Shown piece by piece: positions 26,260 through 38,607 of a stretch of 64,000 nucleotides of DNA. How positions within the stretch are numbered: the first letter of the stretch is position 1; every line of letters starts with the position of its first letter. The notes beneath the pieces are model-generated. The model saw only the letters and a list, made by a program, of their open reading frames with translations, was not told the origin of the DNA and searched no databases. The stretch covers positions 1 through 64,000 of the forward strand of contig CM055912.1 of the NCBI GenBank assembly GCA_029582155.1, given 5' to 3'. Both the position numbers and the translations under genes were made by a program. This DNA is from Panopea generosa. Its lineage: Eukaryota > Mollusca > Bivalvia > Adapedonta > Hiatellidae.

Positions 26260-28016
26260 TTCAAAATCCTACCGTCGGTTATGTCTATACCAGATTCTAT
26301 CGAGTGAAAGACCCAGGCATTGGCCCAAGATGAATATGTGATTATATTTCGAGTTACCTGTACTAAACCATTAACAGAACCAGCATAGAACACTGATAGG
26401 CAACACGTCGGTGTTTTACTCACACTTGCATGAAACAATTTCAAGTGCCGCGAACAAGGATTCAACCTGGTTCCCCTGACATAACCAATGACATAACCAA
26501 TGTTCCAGCGCTCAACTATTGAATAATAGTCGTGCGAGTCATAATAACAAGTTCCTTCCCCCAAACCAACCACCCACACACACCAACTTCATTGTCAGGG
26601 ATGGGGATTACTAACGAATTTGATAAAGATTGCATAATTATACATAGTTTTACGCTGATAAAATCAGTGCGACATTTAGCGTTGGGTTTCTGATATAACA
26701 GTGATACAAATCTAGCGTTAAAGGTGCGACATTTTGCAGCAGATGATTTTGCAATATTAAGCGTTGGTTACAACATTTAACGTCAGTATTGCGACATATA
26801 TAACGTTAGTTGCGACATTCAGCGTCGGTGCGACATTTAACGTTGCCACAGCGTCTATAAACAATTGTATTCGTGATTAGTTTTAGTGAAACCAATTCCG
26901 GATAATTTCGGATTACCGGAAATCTTGTCATGTGATATGAAAAAAATGAAATGTCTATCCGCACGACGGTCGTGTCCATTATTGCCTTTATCCGAACGAC
27001 GGCAATGCCGATATTGTTTCTTTTTAGCATGACAGGTGCTCGACAAGGGAAGTAAGTCACGGCCGATAATCAAGGGGTACGATATTATATATCTGGGCAT
27101 TTTCTAACATTTTCAAGATAAGGCTGAGATTTATAGGATCTGGCACTCGTTATTTTATACAGAATTTTACTATTAAACGAGCACTTTTCCGGGACGAGTT
27201 TGATGAAATTCTGTATGAATTGACAGCAAGTGTCAGATTCTATTCATCACATTTCCCGCGTACAGATAAAAAATCAAGTTAGTAACTTACAAAAGGACAT
27301 ATATGCAGACCCATTTCATAGGCCAAATAATCATAACAGGATGTGTAAGTCTGGCCTAAAAATAATTCTAACTAAAAACACATTTATCGATTCAACTATA
27401 CAATTATTCATTATACTCGCCAAGGCACACTTATTAAAACTTTTCTTGGACGAGTTTAATAAAATTCTGAAGTTGTATAAATACGCGAATTAATACAAAG
27501 ATCGGGTGTATCGGCATCCAAAGACGTTCAAGGTCGTATTACACGTGAGTGTTATAAAATATACGTAATGGATGCATTACATAGTAAACAATGGTAGATA
27601 TTGGATAAACATGATTAAAAGAGAGAGGAAAGAGACAGAAAGAAAAGAGAAAGAAAGGGAGAGAGATTGCGGTTGCTTGTTTTGTCCTGTTTTCTTTCTC
27701 TTTATACAGTTTTTCCTACCTCTACTCTCTTCTTCTCTCGAGGCTGGCTCGAATTTCAATCCGGATGTTAGCAAGTTGAGGGGGACATAAAGCTCGTAAA
27801 TTATTTAATGGATTTTTCACAGGCATTTCAATAACTTTCGAAATTTGAGACTTGTCTACATTGTTATATAATGCACCAACCATTTTTTAATTAAAAAGTG
27901 CTGCCAACACAACCTAATTGTTTCCATGGAAATCAAACTATATATTTTTAAAAGCTGTTCTTGTGATGCCTGAGACTATCTTGTCTGTTGATGTTTTGGT
28001 TGCGTCTATTGTCATG
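26260..28016. other. Interior between the 277-bp direct repeats
   Basis: It holds no recognisable polymerase or capsid coding sequence. It contains a third copy of the 13-nt palindrome CACGACGGTCGTG (26962-26974), a degenerate GCGACATTTAACGTT repeat (26665-26850), and a GA-rich then CT-rich tract (27615-27735). Open frames at 26223-26579 (minus) and 27230-27493 (plus) are unrecognised. Confidence 0.5.
26665..26850. repeat. Degenerate short repeat (GCGACATTTAACGTT type)
   Basis: At least five imperfect copies of TGCGACATTTAGCGTTGG are spaced irregularly (near 26669, 26723, 26793, 26811 and 26830). It looks like an old, decayed minisatellite. Confidence 0.6.
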
Positions 28017-28293
28017 ACTTGTATAATCTTAATTCCCTCAATTCGGTATTTCTCCACACTCATGTGCCATGCAAATTAAACTGTTTATGTCGTGCCGATT
28101 AGGTCGACACGACGGTCGTGGCGATAATCTCGTCCATGATATTTTGCACAGGTCTCTGCGTATTTATTCCCGTCAACTCGCTCTGGAATTATCGTATTTA
28201 GGATAGTTGTTGTTGCCTTTAGAGCGGGACGCGATTTAATCGATACCATCAACACTTCACATTCTGACTGTAAATAACAGTGTTAAATATTTT
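28017..28293 (+). repeat. 277-bp direct repeat, copy 2 (LTR-like)
   Basis: This is the partner of 25983-26259, with the same length and orientation and about 98.5% identity by eye. The palindrome CACGACGGTCGTG is at 28108-28120. The left flank (GTCATG) and right flank (ATCCTAAAAA) are unlike those of copy 1, so the identity stops sharply at both ends. Confidence 0.9.
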
Positions 28294-28360
28294 ATCCTAA
28301 AAATATCGGACATAAAGGTGATGCCTCTTTAATAAGATTGGGTGTGTTAGCGTGAAGAAT

Positions 28361-28444
28361 CTTGGGACAATACACCTTGGTAGGCGTGTATTCCAACCAA
28401 ACCTTGGGACAATACGCCTTGGTAGGCGTGTATTCCAACCAAAC
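28361..28444. repeat. 42-bp tandem duplication
   Basis: Two units of CTTGGGACAATACGCCTTGG plus TAGGCGTGTATTCCAACCAAAC, differing by one base. Each unit can fold on itself (AATACGCC against GGCGTGTATT). Confidence 0.9.
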
Positions 28445-28728
28445 CTTGATAACAAGCAATATTGTTCCAGGCGTTCATACATTTGCTAAGCTCGGCACGT
28501 GCTTTAACTGCATGCAATCAATGGAATTTATGATAGATGTATTTACAAGTTGAAACGTTGGAATTAATCGAAGCGCCGATATTTGTCAAATGCAATAAAC
28601 ACATTTTGAGGTTTCTTTAAATACCACAGTGAAAAGTTTCCTTTGGTTACAACAGTTTGCATCAACTAAAATGGCGCCGCGTCCCAGCTAACAATTTTTA
28701 AAAGTGTTAAATTGTCAGTTGACACCTA

Positions 28729-29312
28729 ATGCCTCAGTCACATTTGCTCTACGGCTAGGATACGGCGGCCGTAGCCCCTCAAAATCGACAGATACCTGCG
28801 GCGGCCGCAGACGATCTGCGGTGGCCTCAGGGTCGCCTTAGGGCGTATCCCTATCTTTTACAGGCTGTAGGAGTCGCCGTGGGATTATAGCGCGGAGTTA
28901 TAACTTTTTTCAGTTCTTGGTTCGCCGTAGAACTTTCTTGTGAAATGTCCTGATGTGTGTGGCAAACCCCTCCTTATATACTCCAGGTATGCAGCGGGAG
29001 CTTCAGTCTGGCCGCACGGTCGCCGTATAGTTCCCCTGCGGGCGCCTTGCGGCTACCTTGCGTCTGCCTTGGTATTTGTGAAAAACCTACGGCCGCCGCA
29101 GTGACGCACTAAGGCGACCGTGCGTCATCACTACAAAGGCCGTACGGCCGCCGCAGTGACGCACTAAGGCGACTGTGCGTCATCGCTACAAAGGCCGTAC
29201 GACCACCGCAGTGAGGAACTAAGGCGACCATGCGTCATCACTACAAAGGCCGTTGCTATTGGCCGTAGATGTTTTAGACCCCAAGGCCGCGCATCAAATG
29301 TGACTGAGGCAT
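28729..29312. mobile_element. GC-rich MITE-like element with 18-bp terminal inverted repeats
   Basis: The left end is ATGCCTCAGTCACATTTG (28729-28746), and its perfect reverse complement closes the element at 29295-29312. The interior is rich in CGGCCG-type words, unlike the AT-rich surroundings, and holds a 55-bp tandem repeat. There is no open frame of note. It is a non-autonomous DNA transposon or foldback-type element of unknown superfamily. The flanks give no clear long target duplication. Confidence 0.8.
29089..29253. repeat. 55-bp tandem repeat inside the GC-rich element, 3 copies
   Basis: The unit runs ACGGCCGCCGCAGTGACGCA, CTAAGGCGACCGTGCGTCAT, then CACTACAAAGGCCGT. The third copy is more diverged. 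Confidence 0.92.
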
Positions 29313-29390
29313 AAGACGTCGTGTGTTTAAACCGCAGTTAGAAACAAAAAATAAATAAAGTATTTCATAAAAATATGTATTTATCAATGA

Positions 29391-29550
29391 GCCCTGTCCT
29401 GCCCCTGCCCCTGCCCCTGCCCCTGCCCTGCCCTGCACTGACTGCCTTGCCCTGCCCCTGCCCCTGCCCTGCCCCTGCCCCTGTCCCTGTCCCTGCCCCT
29501 GCCCCTGCCCCTGCCCCTGCCCCTGCCCTGCCCTGCCCTGCCCTGCCTGT
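29391..29550. repeat. CCCCTG / CCCTG simple repeat, G4-capable on the minus strand
   Basis: About 160 bp of CCCCTGCCCCTG-type hexamer and CCCTG pentamer repeats. The minus strand reads GGGGCAGGGGCA, with many runs of three to four G separated by two bases, so intramolecular G-quadruplexes are expected. The open frame across it (LPLPLPLPCPA) is a by-product. Confidence 0.95.
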
Positions 29551-31200
29551 CGAAATGATTTTATTTAAGTTCAGTTTCTTTACGTGAAATTTACGAGTTT
29601 ACTGGTCGCATATTTGATGTTTTGTATCAGGTAACTGCACTTATACTGACGCCGCGCATGGTACCTCTAAGCGTAACACGACGTTTACGTTAAAAGTGTA
29701 TAAAATGTAATATGACGTTTTTATTCACGTATTTCGTATAATTTATTTTACAAGAAAATAGCCGAATATCGGAATATCAATTATTGCAATTGAATCATGA
29801 TTTTCTGCAGATATCAAAACCAATGATATAACTGTACCTACATAAACTATGAGAATCTACCATGTACATAACAAGCGGCGTCCACTGGTTTTCGCTGTAT
29901 TAAAAGAACGTCAAACTGACGTTGTAGATATTTAATAGAGGACATCTGAAATACTTGATACGAGGTGTAAATTATTTTCGAAATTTTTCAATATTTTGGG
30001 ACATTAACAGAATCTAAATTTTCGCATTAATATAATTTTCAAAAGTCAATATTCTGTGTTAGAAATATGGTAAATATGGTCAAAATGTGAGGACAGACGA
30101 TATTTTTTGTTAAAAATGCTAAGGGGCGGCAAATCATAGAGGACATTTTATACGAAATCAGAACCATTCAGAGCAAAGTGAATATATTTCATTCCACATA
30201 ACCATGTTCCACTGAAAATTTACTTTAGTATGATATGATTTTGATATGTATAAATTCGCGATTTATTCTAAAAATAATTAAATTAATCAAATACGTTTCA
30301 ATTATTTATTTCAAATAACGTTGGCGGACAACACCTTAAAAATGTAATATCTCATAATCGCAATAGGAAAAAAGTCATCAAGTACCATATAATAAAACAA
30401 TGAACATATACATACATATTTTTAATGCAATACTAACCATTATTTTTCATCTTGACTGTTCAGTATGTCTTTATTGGCGAGTCGTTTGTTTTTTTTGGAC
30501 ATTCAGCATATACGTAATGAACCGCGTGTTCCGTAAATGCCGTCAAGTTTGTTGATTTAAAACACACCTGTCTGTAACCGGAAATTATGTCACTTTCTCC
30601 AGTGAATAGACCTGATATCTGTCCTTTCGCGCCGTTTTTAAACATAACATTTTAGGCCGGAACCCGTGGTAAATGTTACGCCGGGGACGGGGAAAATGAC
30701 GTTAAATGTGACTTATTATTAAATTGAAATGTATAGATCATATCAATAGCATAGTTTATATCTGTCAACTGAAAATATCGCGCAACGACCTTTACTTTGA
30801 TATATAGTAAGTATAATTCCAAGACGATCTAGTATTCGGGACAGTTTTATATATTTCGGGTATTAGTTTCATAACGCAAGTATCATTACTGTGTGCGACG
30901 TCATTACTATAAAACTAGCTTGCTCACATCTCATTTGGACTATTTTAAAGCAACCAACTTGTTGTTGCTTTATTTATGCCTGGAATCTACAAAAGACCAA
31001 TGGATGTAAGTGATAAAGTAAGACGGTATACTGGTCTCTTCAGGAAGATGTGAGTTATACACATTATAAAATAACATCAGATCGGCAGTGTCTGTACGAC
31101 CACGGAGTGTATTAACAAAATAACAGGAGTTTCACTATGATAAAAATGTATGGATAAATTGTTTTAATTTGAAGATATCAATTCAGTTGGATGATTAAAC
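29551..31200. other. AT-rich non-coding stretch
   Basis: No exon, RNA gene or repeat is supported. The open frame at 30460-30645 (minus) is unrecognised. Confidence 0.45.
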
Positions 31201-31204
31201 TTTT

Positions 31205-34200
31205 TTTATTTTACTTCGATTGTGAAATAGGTTTTACAACTTAGACAAACCACACTCGAAGGTTTCTTGGGTAGTATCAGCACTGGCTAGAATCAGTATT
31301 AGGTAGAATCAGCACTTGGTAAAATCAGCACTGGGTAGAATCAGTACTGGGTAGAATCAGCACTGGGTAGAATCAGTACTGGGTAGAATATCAGTACTGG
31401 GTAAAATCAGTACTAGGTAGAATATCAGCACTGGGTAGGATCAGTACTAGGTAGAATCAGCACAGGGTAGAATATCAGCACTGAGTAGAATCAGCACTGG
31501 GTAGAATCAGCACTGGGTAGAGTATCAGGAATGGGTAGAATCAGCACTGGGTAAAATCAGCATTGGGTAGAATATCAGTACTGGGTAGAATCAGTTCTGG
31601 GTAGAATCAATACTGGGTAGAATCAGTACAAGGTAGAATATTAGTACTAGGTAGAATCAGTTCTAGGTAGAATCAGAACTGGGTAGAATCAGTACTGGGT
31701 AGAATATCAGTACTCGGTAGAATCAGCACTGGGTAGAATCAGTACCGGGTAGAATCAGTACTAGATAGAAACACTACTAGGTAGAATCAGTTCTGGGTAG
31801 AATCAGTACTAGGTATAATCAGTTCATGGTAGAATCAGTACTGGGTAGAATATCAGTACTAAGTAGAATCAGTACTGGGTAGAATCAGTACTGGGTAGAA
31901 TATCAGTACTGGGTAGAATATCAGTTCTTGGTAGAATATCAGTACTTGGTAGAATCAGTACTGGGTAGAATCAGTACTGGGGAGAATTATTACTGGGTAG
32001 AATTAGTACTAGGTAGAATCAGTTCCCAGTAGAATCAGTACATGGTAGAATATCAGTACTGGGTAGAATCAGTACCAGGTAGAATTAGTACTAGGCAGAA
32101 CCAGTACCAGGTAGAATTAGTACTAGGTATTCAGTACTGGGTAGAATTAGTACTAGGTAGAATAGGTAGAATCAGTACTGGGTAGAATTAGTACTAGGTA
32201 GAATAGATAGAATCAGTACTTGGTAGAATTAGTACTAGGTAGAATAAGTAGAATCAGTACTGGGTAGAATCAGTACTAGGTAGAATCAGTACTGGGTAGA
32301 ATCAGCACTGGGTAGAATCAGTACTGGGTATAATCAGTACTTGGTAGAATTAGTATTGGATAGAATATCAGTACTGGGTAGAATATCAGTACTGGGTAAT
32401 ATCAGCACTGGGTAGAATCAGCACTGGGTAGAATCAGTAATGGGTAGAATCAGTACTAGGAAGAATCAGCACTGGGTAGAATCAGCACTGGGGAGAATAT
32501 CAGTACTGATAAAATCAGTTCTGGATAGAATGTGTACTGGGTAGAATCAGTACTAGGTAGAATATCAGTACTAGGTAGACTCAGTACTGGGTAGAATCAG
32601 TACTGAGTAGAATCAGTAGTGGGCAGAATATCAGTACTGGGTAGAATCAGCACTGGGTAGAATCAATAATGGGTAGAAATAGTACAAGGTAAAATCAGTA
32701 CTGGTAGAATCAGTACTAGGTAGAAACAGTAATAGGTAGAATCAGTTCTGGGTAGAATCAGTACTAGGTAGAATCAGTTCTAGGTATAATCAGTTCTGGG
32801 TAGAATCAGTACTGGGTAGAATATCAGTACTGGGTAGAATCAGTACTGGGTAGAATATCAGTACTGGGTAGAATCAATACTGGGAAGAATATCAGTACTT
32901 GGTAGAATCAGTACTGGGTAGAATATCAGCACTGGGTAGAATCAGTACTGGGTAGAATATCAGTACTGGGTAGAATCAATACTGGGAAGAATATCAGTAC
33001 TGGGTAGAATCAGTACTGGGTAAAATATCAGTACTATGTAGAATCAGTACTGGGTAGAATATCAGTACTGGGTAGAATCAGTACTGGGTAGAATATCAGT
33101 ACTGGGTAGAATATCAGTACTGGGTAGAATCAATACTGGGAAGAATATCAGTACTGGGTAGAATCAGTACTGGGTAAAATATAAGCACTGTGTAGAATCA
33201 GTACTGGGTAGAATATCAGTACTGGACAAGATCAGTACTGGGTAGAGTATCAATTCTGGGTAGAGTATCAGTACTGGGCAGAATATCAGTACTATGTAGA
33301 ATCAGTACTGGGTAGAATATCAGTACTGGGTAGAATCAGTACTGGGTAGAATATCAGTACTGGGTAGAATCAGTACTGGGTAGAATATCAGTACTATGTA
33401 GAATCAGTACTGGGTAGAATATCAGTACTGGGTAGAATCAGTACTGGGTAGAATATCAGTACTGGGTAGAATCAGTACTGGGTAGAATATCAATTCTGGG
33501 TATAATCAGCACTGGGTAGAATCAGCACTGGATAGAAATAAGCACTATGTAGAATCAGCACTGGGTAGAATCAGCACTGGGTAGAATCAGCACTATGTAG
33601 AATCAGTACTATGTAAAATCAGTACTAGGTAGAATCAGTACTAGGTAGAATAAGTACTAGGTAAAATCAGCAGTGGGTAGAATCAGCACTGGGTAGAATC
33701 AGTATTGGGTAGAATCAGTACTATGTAGAATCAGTACTAGGTAGAATCAGTACTGGGTAGAATCAATACTATGTAGAATCAGTACTATGTAGAATCAGTA
33801 CTAAGTAGAATCAGTACTGGGTAGAATCAGTACTGGGTAGAATCAGCACTATGCAGAATCAGTACTAGGAAGTATCAGCACTAGGTAGAATCAGCACTGG
33901 GTAGAATCAGCACTGGGTAGAACCAGTACTATGTCGAATCAGTACTATGTAGAATCAGTACTAGGTAGAATCAGTACTAGGTAGAACCAGTACTGGGTAG
34001 AATCACTAATGGGTAGAATCACTACTGGGTAGAATTAGTACTGGGTAGAATCAGTACTGGGTAGAATCAGCACTAGGTAGAATCAGTACTGGGTAGAATC
34101 AGCACTAGGTAGAATCACTGCTGGTAGAATCACTACTGGGTAGAATCAGTAATGGGTAGAATCAGTACTGGGTAGAATCAGTAATAGGTAGAATCAATGC

Positions 34201-34290
34201 TGGGTAGAATCAGCACTAGGCATAAGCGGAAAAAATGCTTTGCTCCAGGACACCACACATCATCGGATGATTGCTGTTACCAATATCGAA
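31205..34290 (+). mobile_element. Dispersed element, copy B, expanded by a 16-bp array
   Basis: The left flank (31212-31270: CTTCGATTG, ACAACTTA, CTCGAAG, TTGGGTAG) and right flank (34217-34275: GCATAAGC, TTTGCTCCAGGACA, ACACAT) match 41165-41227 and 41230-41290 respectively. There the two flanks are separated by a single GGGTAGAACCAGTAT unit. Here the same point is occupied by about 2.95 kb of array. Confidence 0.65.
31270..34217. repeat. 16/18-bp minisatellite, about 180 copies
   Basis: The unit is GGTAGAATCAGTACTG, with an 18-bp form carrying an extra AT (GAATATCAG). Variants are CAGTACT, CAGCACT and CAGTTCT, and CTGGGTAG, CTAGGTAG and CTATGTAG. The 16- and 18-bp forms alternate in runs (for example 32860-33480), which is a simple higher-order pattern. 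Confidence 0.96.
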
Positions 34291-34477
34291 CACAATCTGA
34301 TTTTGTTAAAGTTGCAATTGTTAAATAAATCAAATTTATCTAGAATTGGTTCCTAGCTTGAGACATCGTTGTTCCGACTTTCGACTTCCTGTTGCTCATT
34401 TACAATTAAAATTAAAATTATGGTACGTTCTAATTATGCATGTTTATATACTATAGACTGTCAAATATAGTGTGTGT

Positions 34478-36811
34478 ATATGTCAACTAGAAACGAGCAA
34501 TACCGTCGCAACATAACTGTGTATGTCAACTAGAAACGTACAATACCGTTGCAACATAACTGTATATGTCAACTAGAAACGTGCAATACCGTCCCAACAT
34601 AACTGTGTATGTCAACTAGAAACATGCAATGCTGTCGCAACATAACTATGTATGTCAACTAGAAACGTGCAATACCGCCGCAACATAAATGTGTATGTCA
34701 ACTAGAAACGTGCAATACCGTCGCAACATAACTGTGTATGTAAACTAGAAACGTGCAATACCGCCGCAACAGAACTGTGTATGTCAACTAAAAACGTGCA
34801 ATACCGCCGCAACATAACTGTGTATGTCAACTAGAAACGTGCAATACCGTCGCAACATAACTGTGTATGTCAACTAAAAACGGTATTGAACGTGCAATAC
34901 CGTTGCAATATAAATGTGCAATACCGTCCCAACATAACTGTGTATGTCAACTAGAAACGTGCAATACCGTCGCAACATAACTGTGTATGTCAACTAGAAA
35001 CGTGCAATACCGTCGCAACATAACTGTGTATGTCAACTAGAAACGTGCAATACCGTCGCAACATAACTGTGTATGTCAATTAGAAACGTGCAATACCACC
35101 GCAACATAACTGTGAATGTCAACTAGAAACGTGCAATACCGCCGCAACATAACTGTGTATGTCAACTAGAAACGTGCAATACCGTCGCAACATAACTGTG
35201 TATGTCAACTAGACACGTGCAATACCGCCGCAACATAACTGTGTATGTCAACTAGAAACGTGCAATACCGCCGCAACATAACTGTGTATGTCAACTAGAA
35301 ACGTGCAATACCGTCGCAACATAACTGTGTATGTCAACTAGAAACGTGCAATACCGTCCCAACATAACTGTGTATGTCAAATAGAAACGTGCAATACCGT
35401 CGCAACATAACTGGTATGTTAAATAGAAACTTGCAATACCGCCACAACATAACTGTGAATGCCAACTAGAAACGTGCAACACCGCCGCAACATAACTGTG
35501 TATGTCAACTAGAAACGTGCAACACCGCTGCAACATAACTGTGTATGTCAACTAGAAACGTGCAACACCGTCGCAACATAACTGTGTATGTCAACTAGAA
35601 ACGTGCAACACCGCCGCAACATAACTGTGAATGTCAACTAGAAATGTGCAATACCGCCGCAACATAACTGTATGTCAACTAGAAACGTAAAATACCACCG
35701 CAACATAACTGTGTATGACAACTAGAAACGTGCAATACCGCCGCATCATAACTGTGTATGTCAATTAGAAACGTATAATACCGCCGTAACATAATTGTGA
35801 ATGTCAACTAGAAACGTACAATACCGTCGCAACATAACTGTATATGTCAACTAGAAACGTGCAATACCGTCGCAACATAACTGTGTATATCAACTAGAAA
35901 CGTGCAATACCGTCCCAACATAACTGTGTATGTCAACTAGAAACGTGCAATACTGCCGCAACATAACTGTGAATGTCAACTAGAAACGTGCAATACCGTC
36001 GCAACATAACTGTGTATGTCAACTAGAAACGTGCAATACCGTCGCAACATAAGTGTATATGTCAATTAGAAACGTGCAATACCGCCGCAACATAACTGTG
36101 AATGTCAACTATAAACGTGCAATACCGCCGCAACATAACTGTATATGTCAACTAGAAACGTGCAATACCATCGCAACATAACTGTGTATGTCAACTAGAA
36201 ACGTGCAATATCGTCGCAACATAACTGTGTATGTCAAGTAGAAACGTGCAAAACCGTCGCAACATTACTCAGTATGTCAACTAGTAACGCGTAATACCGT
36301 CGCAACATAACTGTGTATGTCAACTAGAAACGTACAATACCGCCGCAACATAACTGTGTATGTCAACTAGAAACGTGCAATACTGCCGCAACATAACTGT
36401 GAATGTCAACTAGAAACGTGCAATACCGTCGCAATATAACTGTGTATGTCAACTAGAAACGTGCAATACCGTCGCAACATAACTGTATATGTCAACTAAA
36501 AACGTGCAATACCGCCGCAACATAACTGTGAATGTCAACTAGACACGTGCAATACCGCCGCAACATAACTGTGTATGTCAACTAGAAACGTGCAATACCG
36601 TCGCAACATAACTGTGTATGTCAACTAGAAACGTGCAATACAGTCGCAACATAACTGTGTATGTCAACTAGAAACGTGCAATACCGTCGCAACATTACTC
36701 TGTATTTCAACTAGTAACGCGTAATACCGTCGCAACATAACTGTGTATGTCAACTAAAAACGTACAATACCGCCGCAACATAACTGTGTATGTCAACTAG
36801 AAACGTACAAT
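34478..36811. repeat. 43-bp minisatellite, about 54 copies
   Basis: The unit runs CGTCGCAACATAACTGTGTA, TGTCAACTAGAAACGTGCAA, then TAC. The main variable site is CCGTCG, CCGCCG or CCGTCC. Blocks near 35930-36290 and 36370-36730 repeat the same variant order, so multi-unit duplication has occurred. Confidence 0.96.
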
Positions 36812-36850
36812 ATGATATATCTCTTTTCAATGTGTCTATATTTCATTTCT

Positions 36851-37060
<210 letters not shown>

Positions 37061-37299
37061 ACCTTTGATATGTAGACGTTTGATGATTGTATAGATTCAG
37101 AACTAAAACACCGTGCTGTAAAAGCGCCAAGCGAACTGAAAAAAACTGCACATGTGCGCTATATCATTTCTTTACGCGACGTCACACTGCGATGCTGACC
37201 AGAACGTAATCAGGATTGGATTTGTGTGGCAACATACACATCGTTGTCATTCCTGGCACACCAAACAAACCGTAGGGGCTCGGTAAATCTATGCCGCCC

Positions 37300-37735
37300 T
37301 GAAACTTCCGGTGAATTTTCATTTCAGATCGGACCTGGACATTCTGATCTGCGATTTCAGAGTTAGCTCGACATTCAATGTTTATTTTGAATGTTGATCT
37401 ACGAATATAGACCGGGTTCGACATTCAAATTCCGACTTCTAACTTTTATTTTGAATGTTGCTCTACTAATATAGACCGGGTTCAACATTTAAATTCCGAC
37501 TTCTAACTTTTATTTTGATCCACGATTGCAAAACTGATTTGACATTCAAATTCCGATTAAGATTTCATTTTTTTTTCATTTTTAATGCTGATCTACGATT
37601 TCAGACCTGCATCAGCATTTAAATTCCGTCTTTTAACTTTTATGTACCTTTGAAAATAACATTGCCGTGTGTACATTTAAAAGTAACATTGCCGTGAGTA
37701 CCTTTAAAAACAACACTGCCGTCCATACCTTTAAA
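37300..37735. repeat. Two degenerate tandem repeats (about 70 bp, then about 31 bp)
   Basis: From 37300 to 37645 about four diverged units share GATCTACGA, AGACC, ACATTCAAATTCCGACTT and TAACTTTTATTTTGA. From 37645 to 37735 three or four units share AACATTGCCGTG and TACCTTTAAA. The second motif and its right flank (AAAGACGGCTTACGT, TTATTACCTGCA) recur at 40700-40845, so this is part of a dispersed repeat. Confidence 0.75.
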
Positions 37736-38101
37736 GACGGCTTACGTGACATGTATCATGGGTCATAGCATTAATGAAGTTATTACCTGCAATTAAGTAA
37801 CAGAGGTTATGTGAGTACTTGCTGAAGGACGGTATTGTACTTAGATTTATTCTAAGTTACCCATTCACCAGAAATGCTTTGCAAATGGTGTTGTTGTTTT
37901 TTTATTTAAAAAAAAAACAAATGTCTAATTTTACATATATGTAAACGCCTGCATGTATAATGTATTTACCATGCACCGGTATTAAACTAATCTTAGCAAT
38001 ATAGAATATGTATTCTTTATATGGTCAACATTGATTAATACGAGCAATGACTGTTACAATTAAGGTAAAATATATATATTTTATCTTTTAAATTTTTTTA
38101 T

Positions 38102-38179
38102 TGGTACCAGTGCGGTTTGAACACACGACTTCCTGCTTCACAAACTAACTGCTTAGACCACTGGACCACGCTGGCGCCT
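38102..38179 (-). repeat. tRNA-derived SINE head
   Basis: On the minus strand it starts GGCGCCAG and ends CTGGTACC, which can pair as an acceptor stem with one mismatch. The A-box region is GTGGTCCAGTGGTCTAAG and the B-box is GTGTTCAAACC. It resembles a tRNA but lacks clean D and anticodon stems. A working tRNA is unlikely. Confidence 0.6.
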
Positions 38180-38607
38180 ATTTATATAGAGAATGTAAGA
38201 CCTTTTAAAGGTGTTAATTGGGCCCGAATAAAGGGACATCATTCTAAATTACCGGAAATAAAATGTATACGTACAACAAATGGCACATGTAGATATGAAA
38301 ATTTTGTAACCCTGGCGAATGATTAAATATGTTTCTATAAATAAAACTGCTAACGGATCAATCAGTAAATGTATTTCTTAAGTGTAACTCCTGAATTCCG
38401 AGTATGCATAATCAATTTACACGAACTTTTATCCACATACTTATTAAACATGGTTGTAATTGTCCTTGTTTCAGCATTACGTCTGTACGTGTGTAAAAAC
38501 ATAACATAAAAACAAGCGTTGAGCAGAAAAATACGTCAAAATAGCGTTACGTGACATGAAGGAACACGCGCAGTGACAATGTTTTGCGTTAATTTGGGAA
38601 ATACAAC

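Noticed and set aside
26455-26545. Possible tRNA-derived head on the minus strand (B-box GGTTGAATCC)
   Set aside because: A 13-bp internal duplication (ATGACATAACCAA) disrupts the middle and the A-box is weak; support is too thin to list.
29375-29587. Proline/leucine-rich protein (LPLPLPLPCPA)
   Set aside because: Translation of the CCCCTG simple repeat.
37182-37424. 80-codon minus-strand open frame
   Set aside because: It overlaps a degenerate 70-bp tandem repeat and has no recognisable domain.
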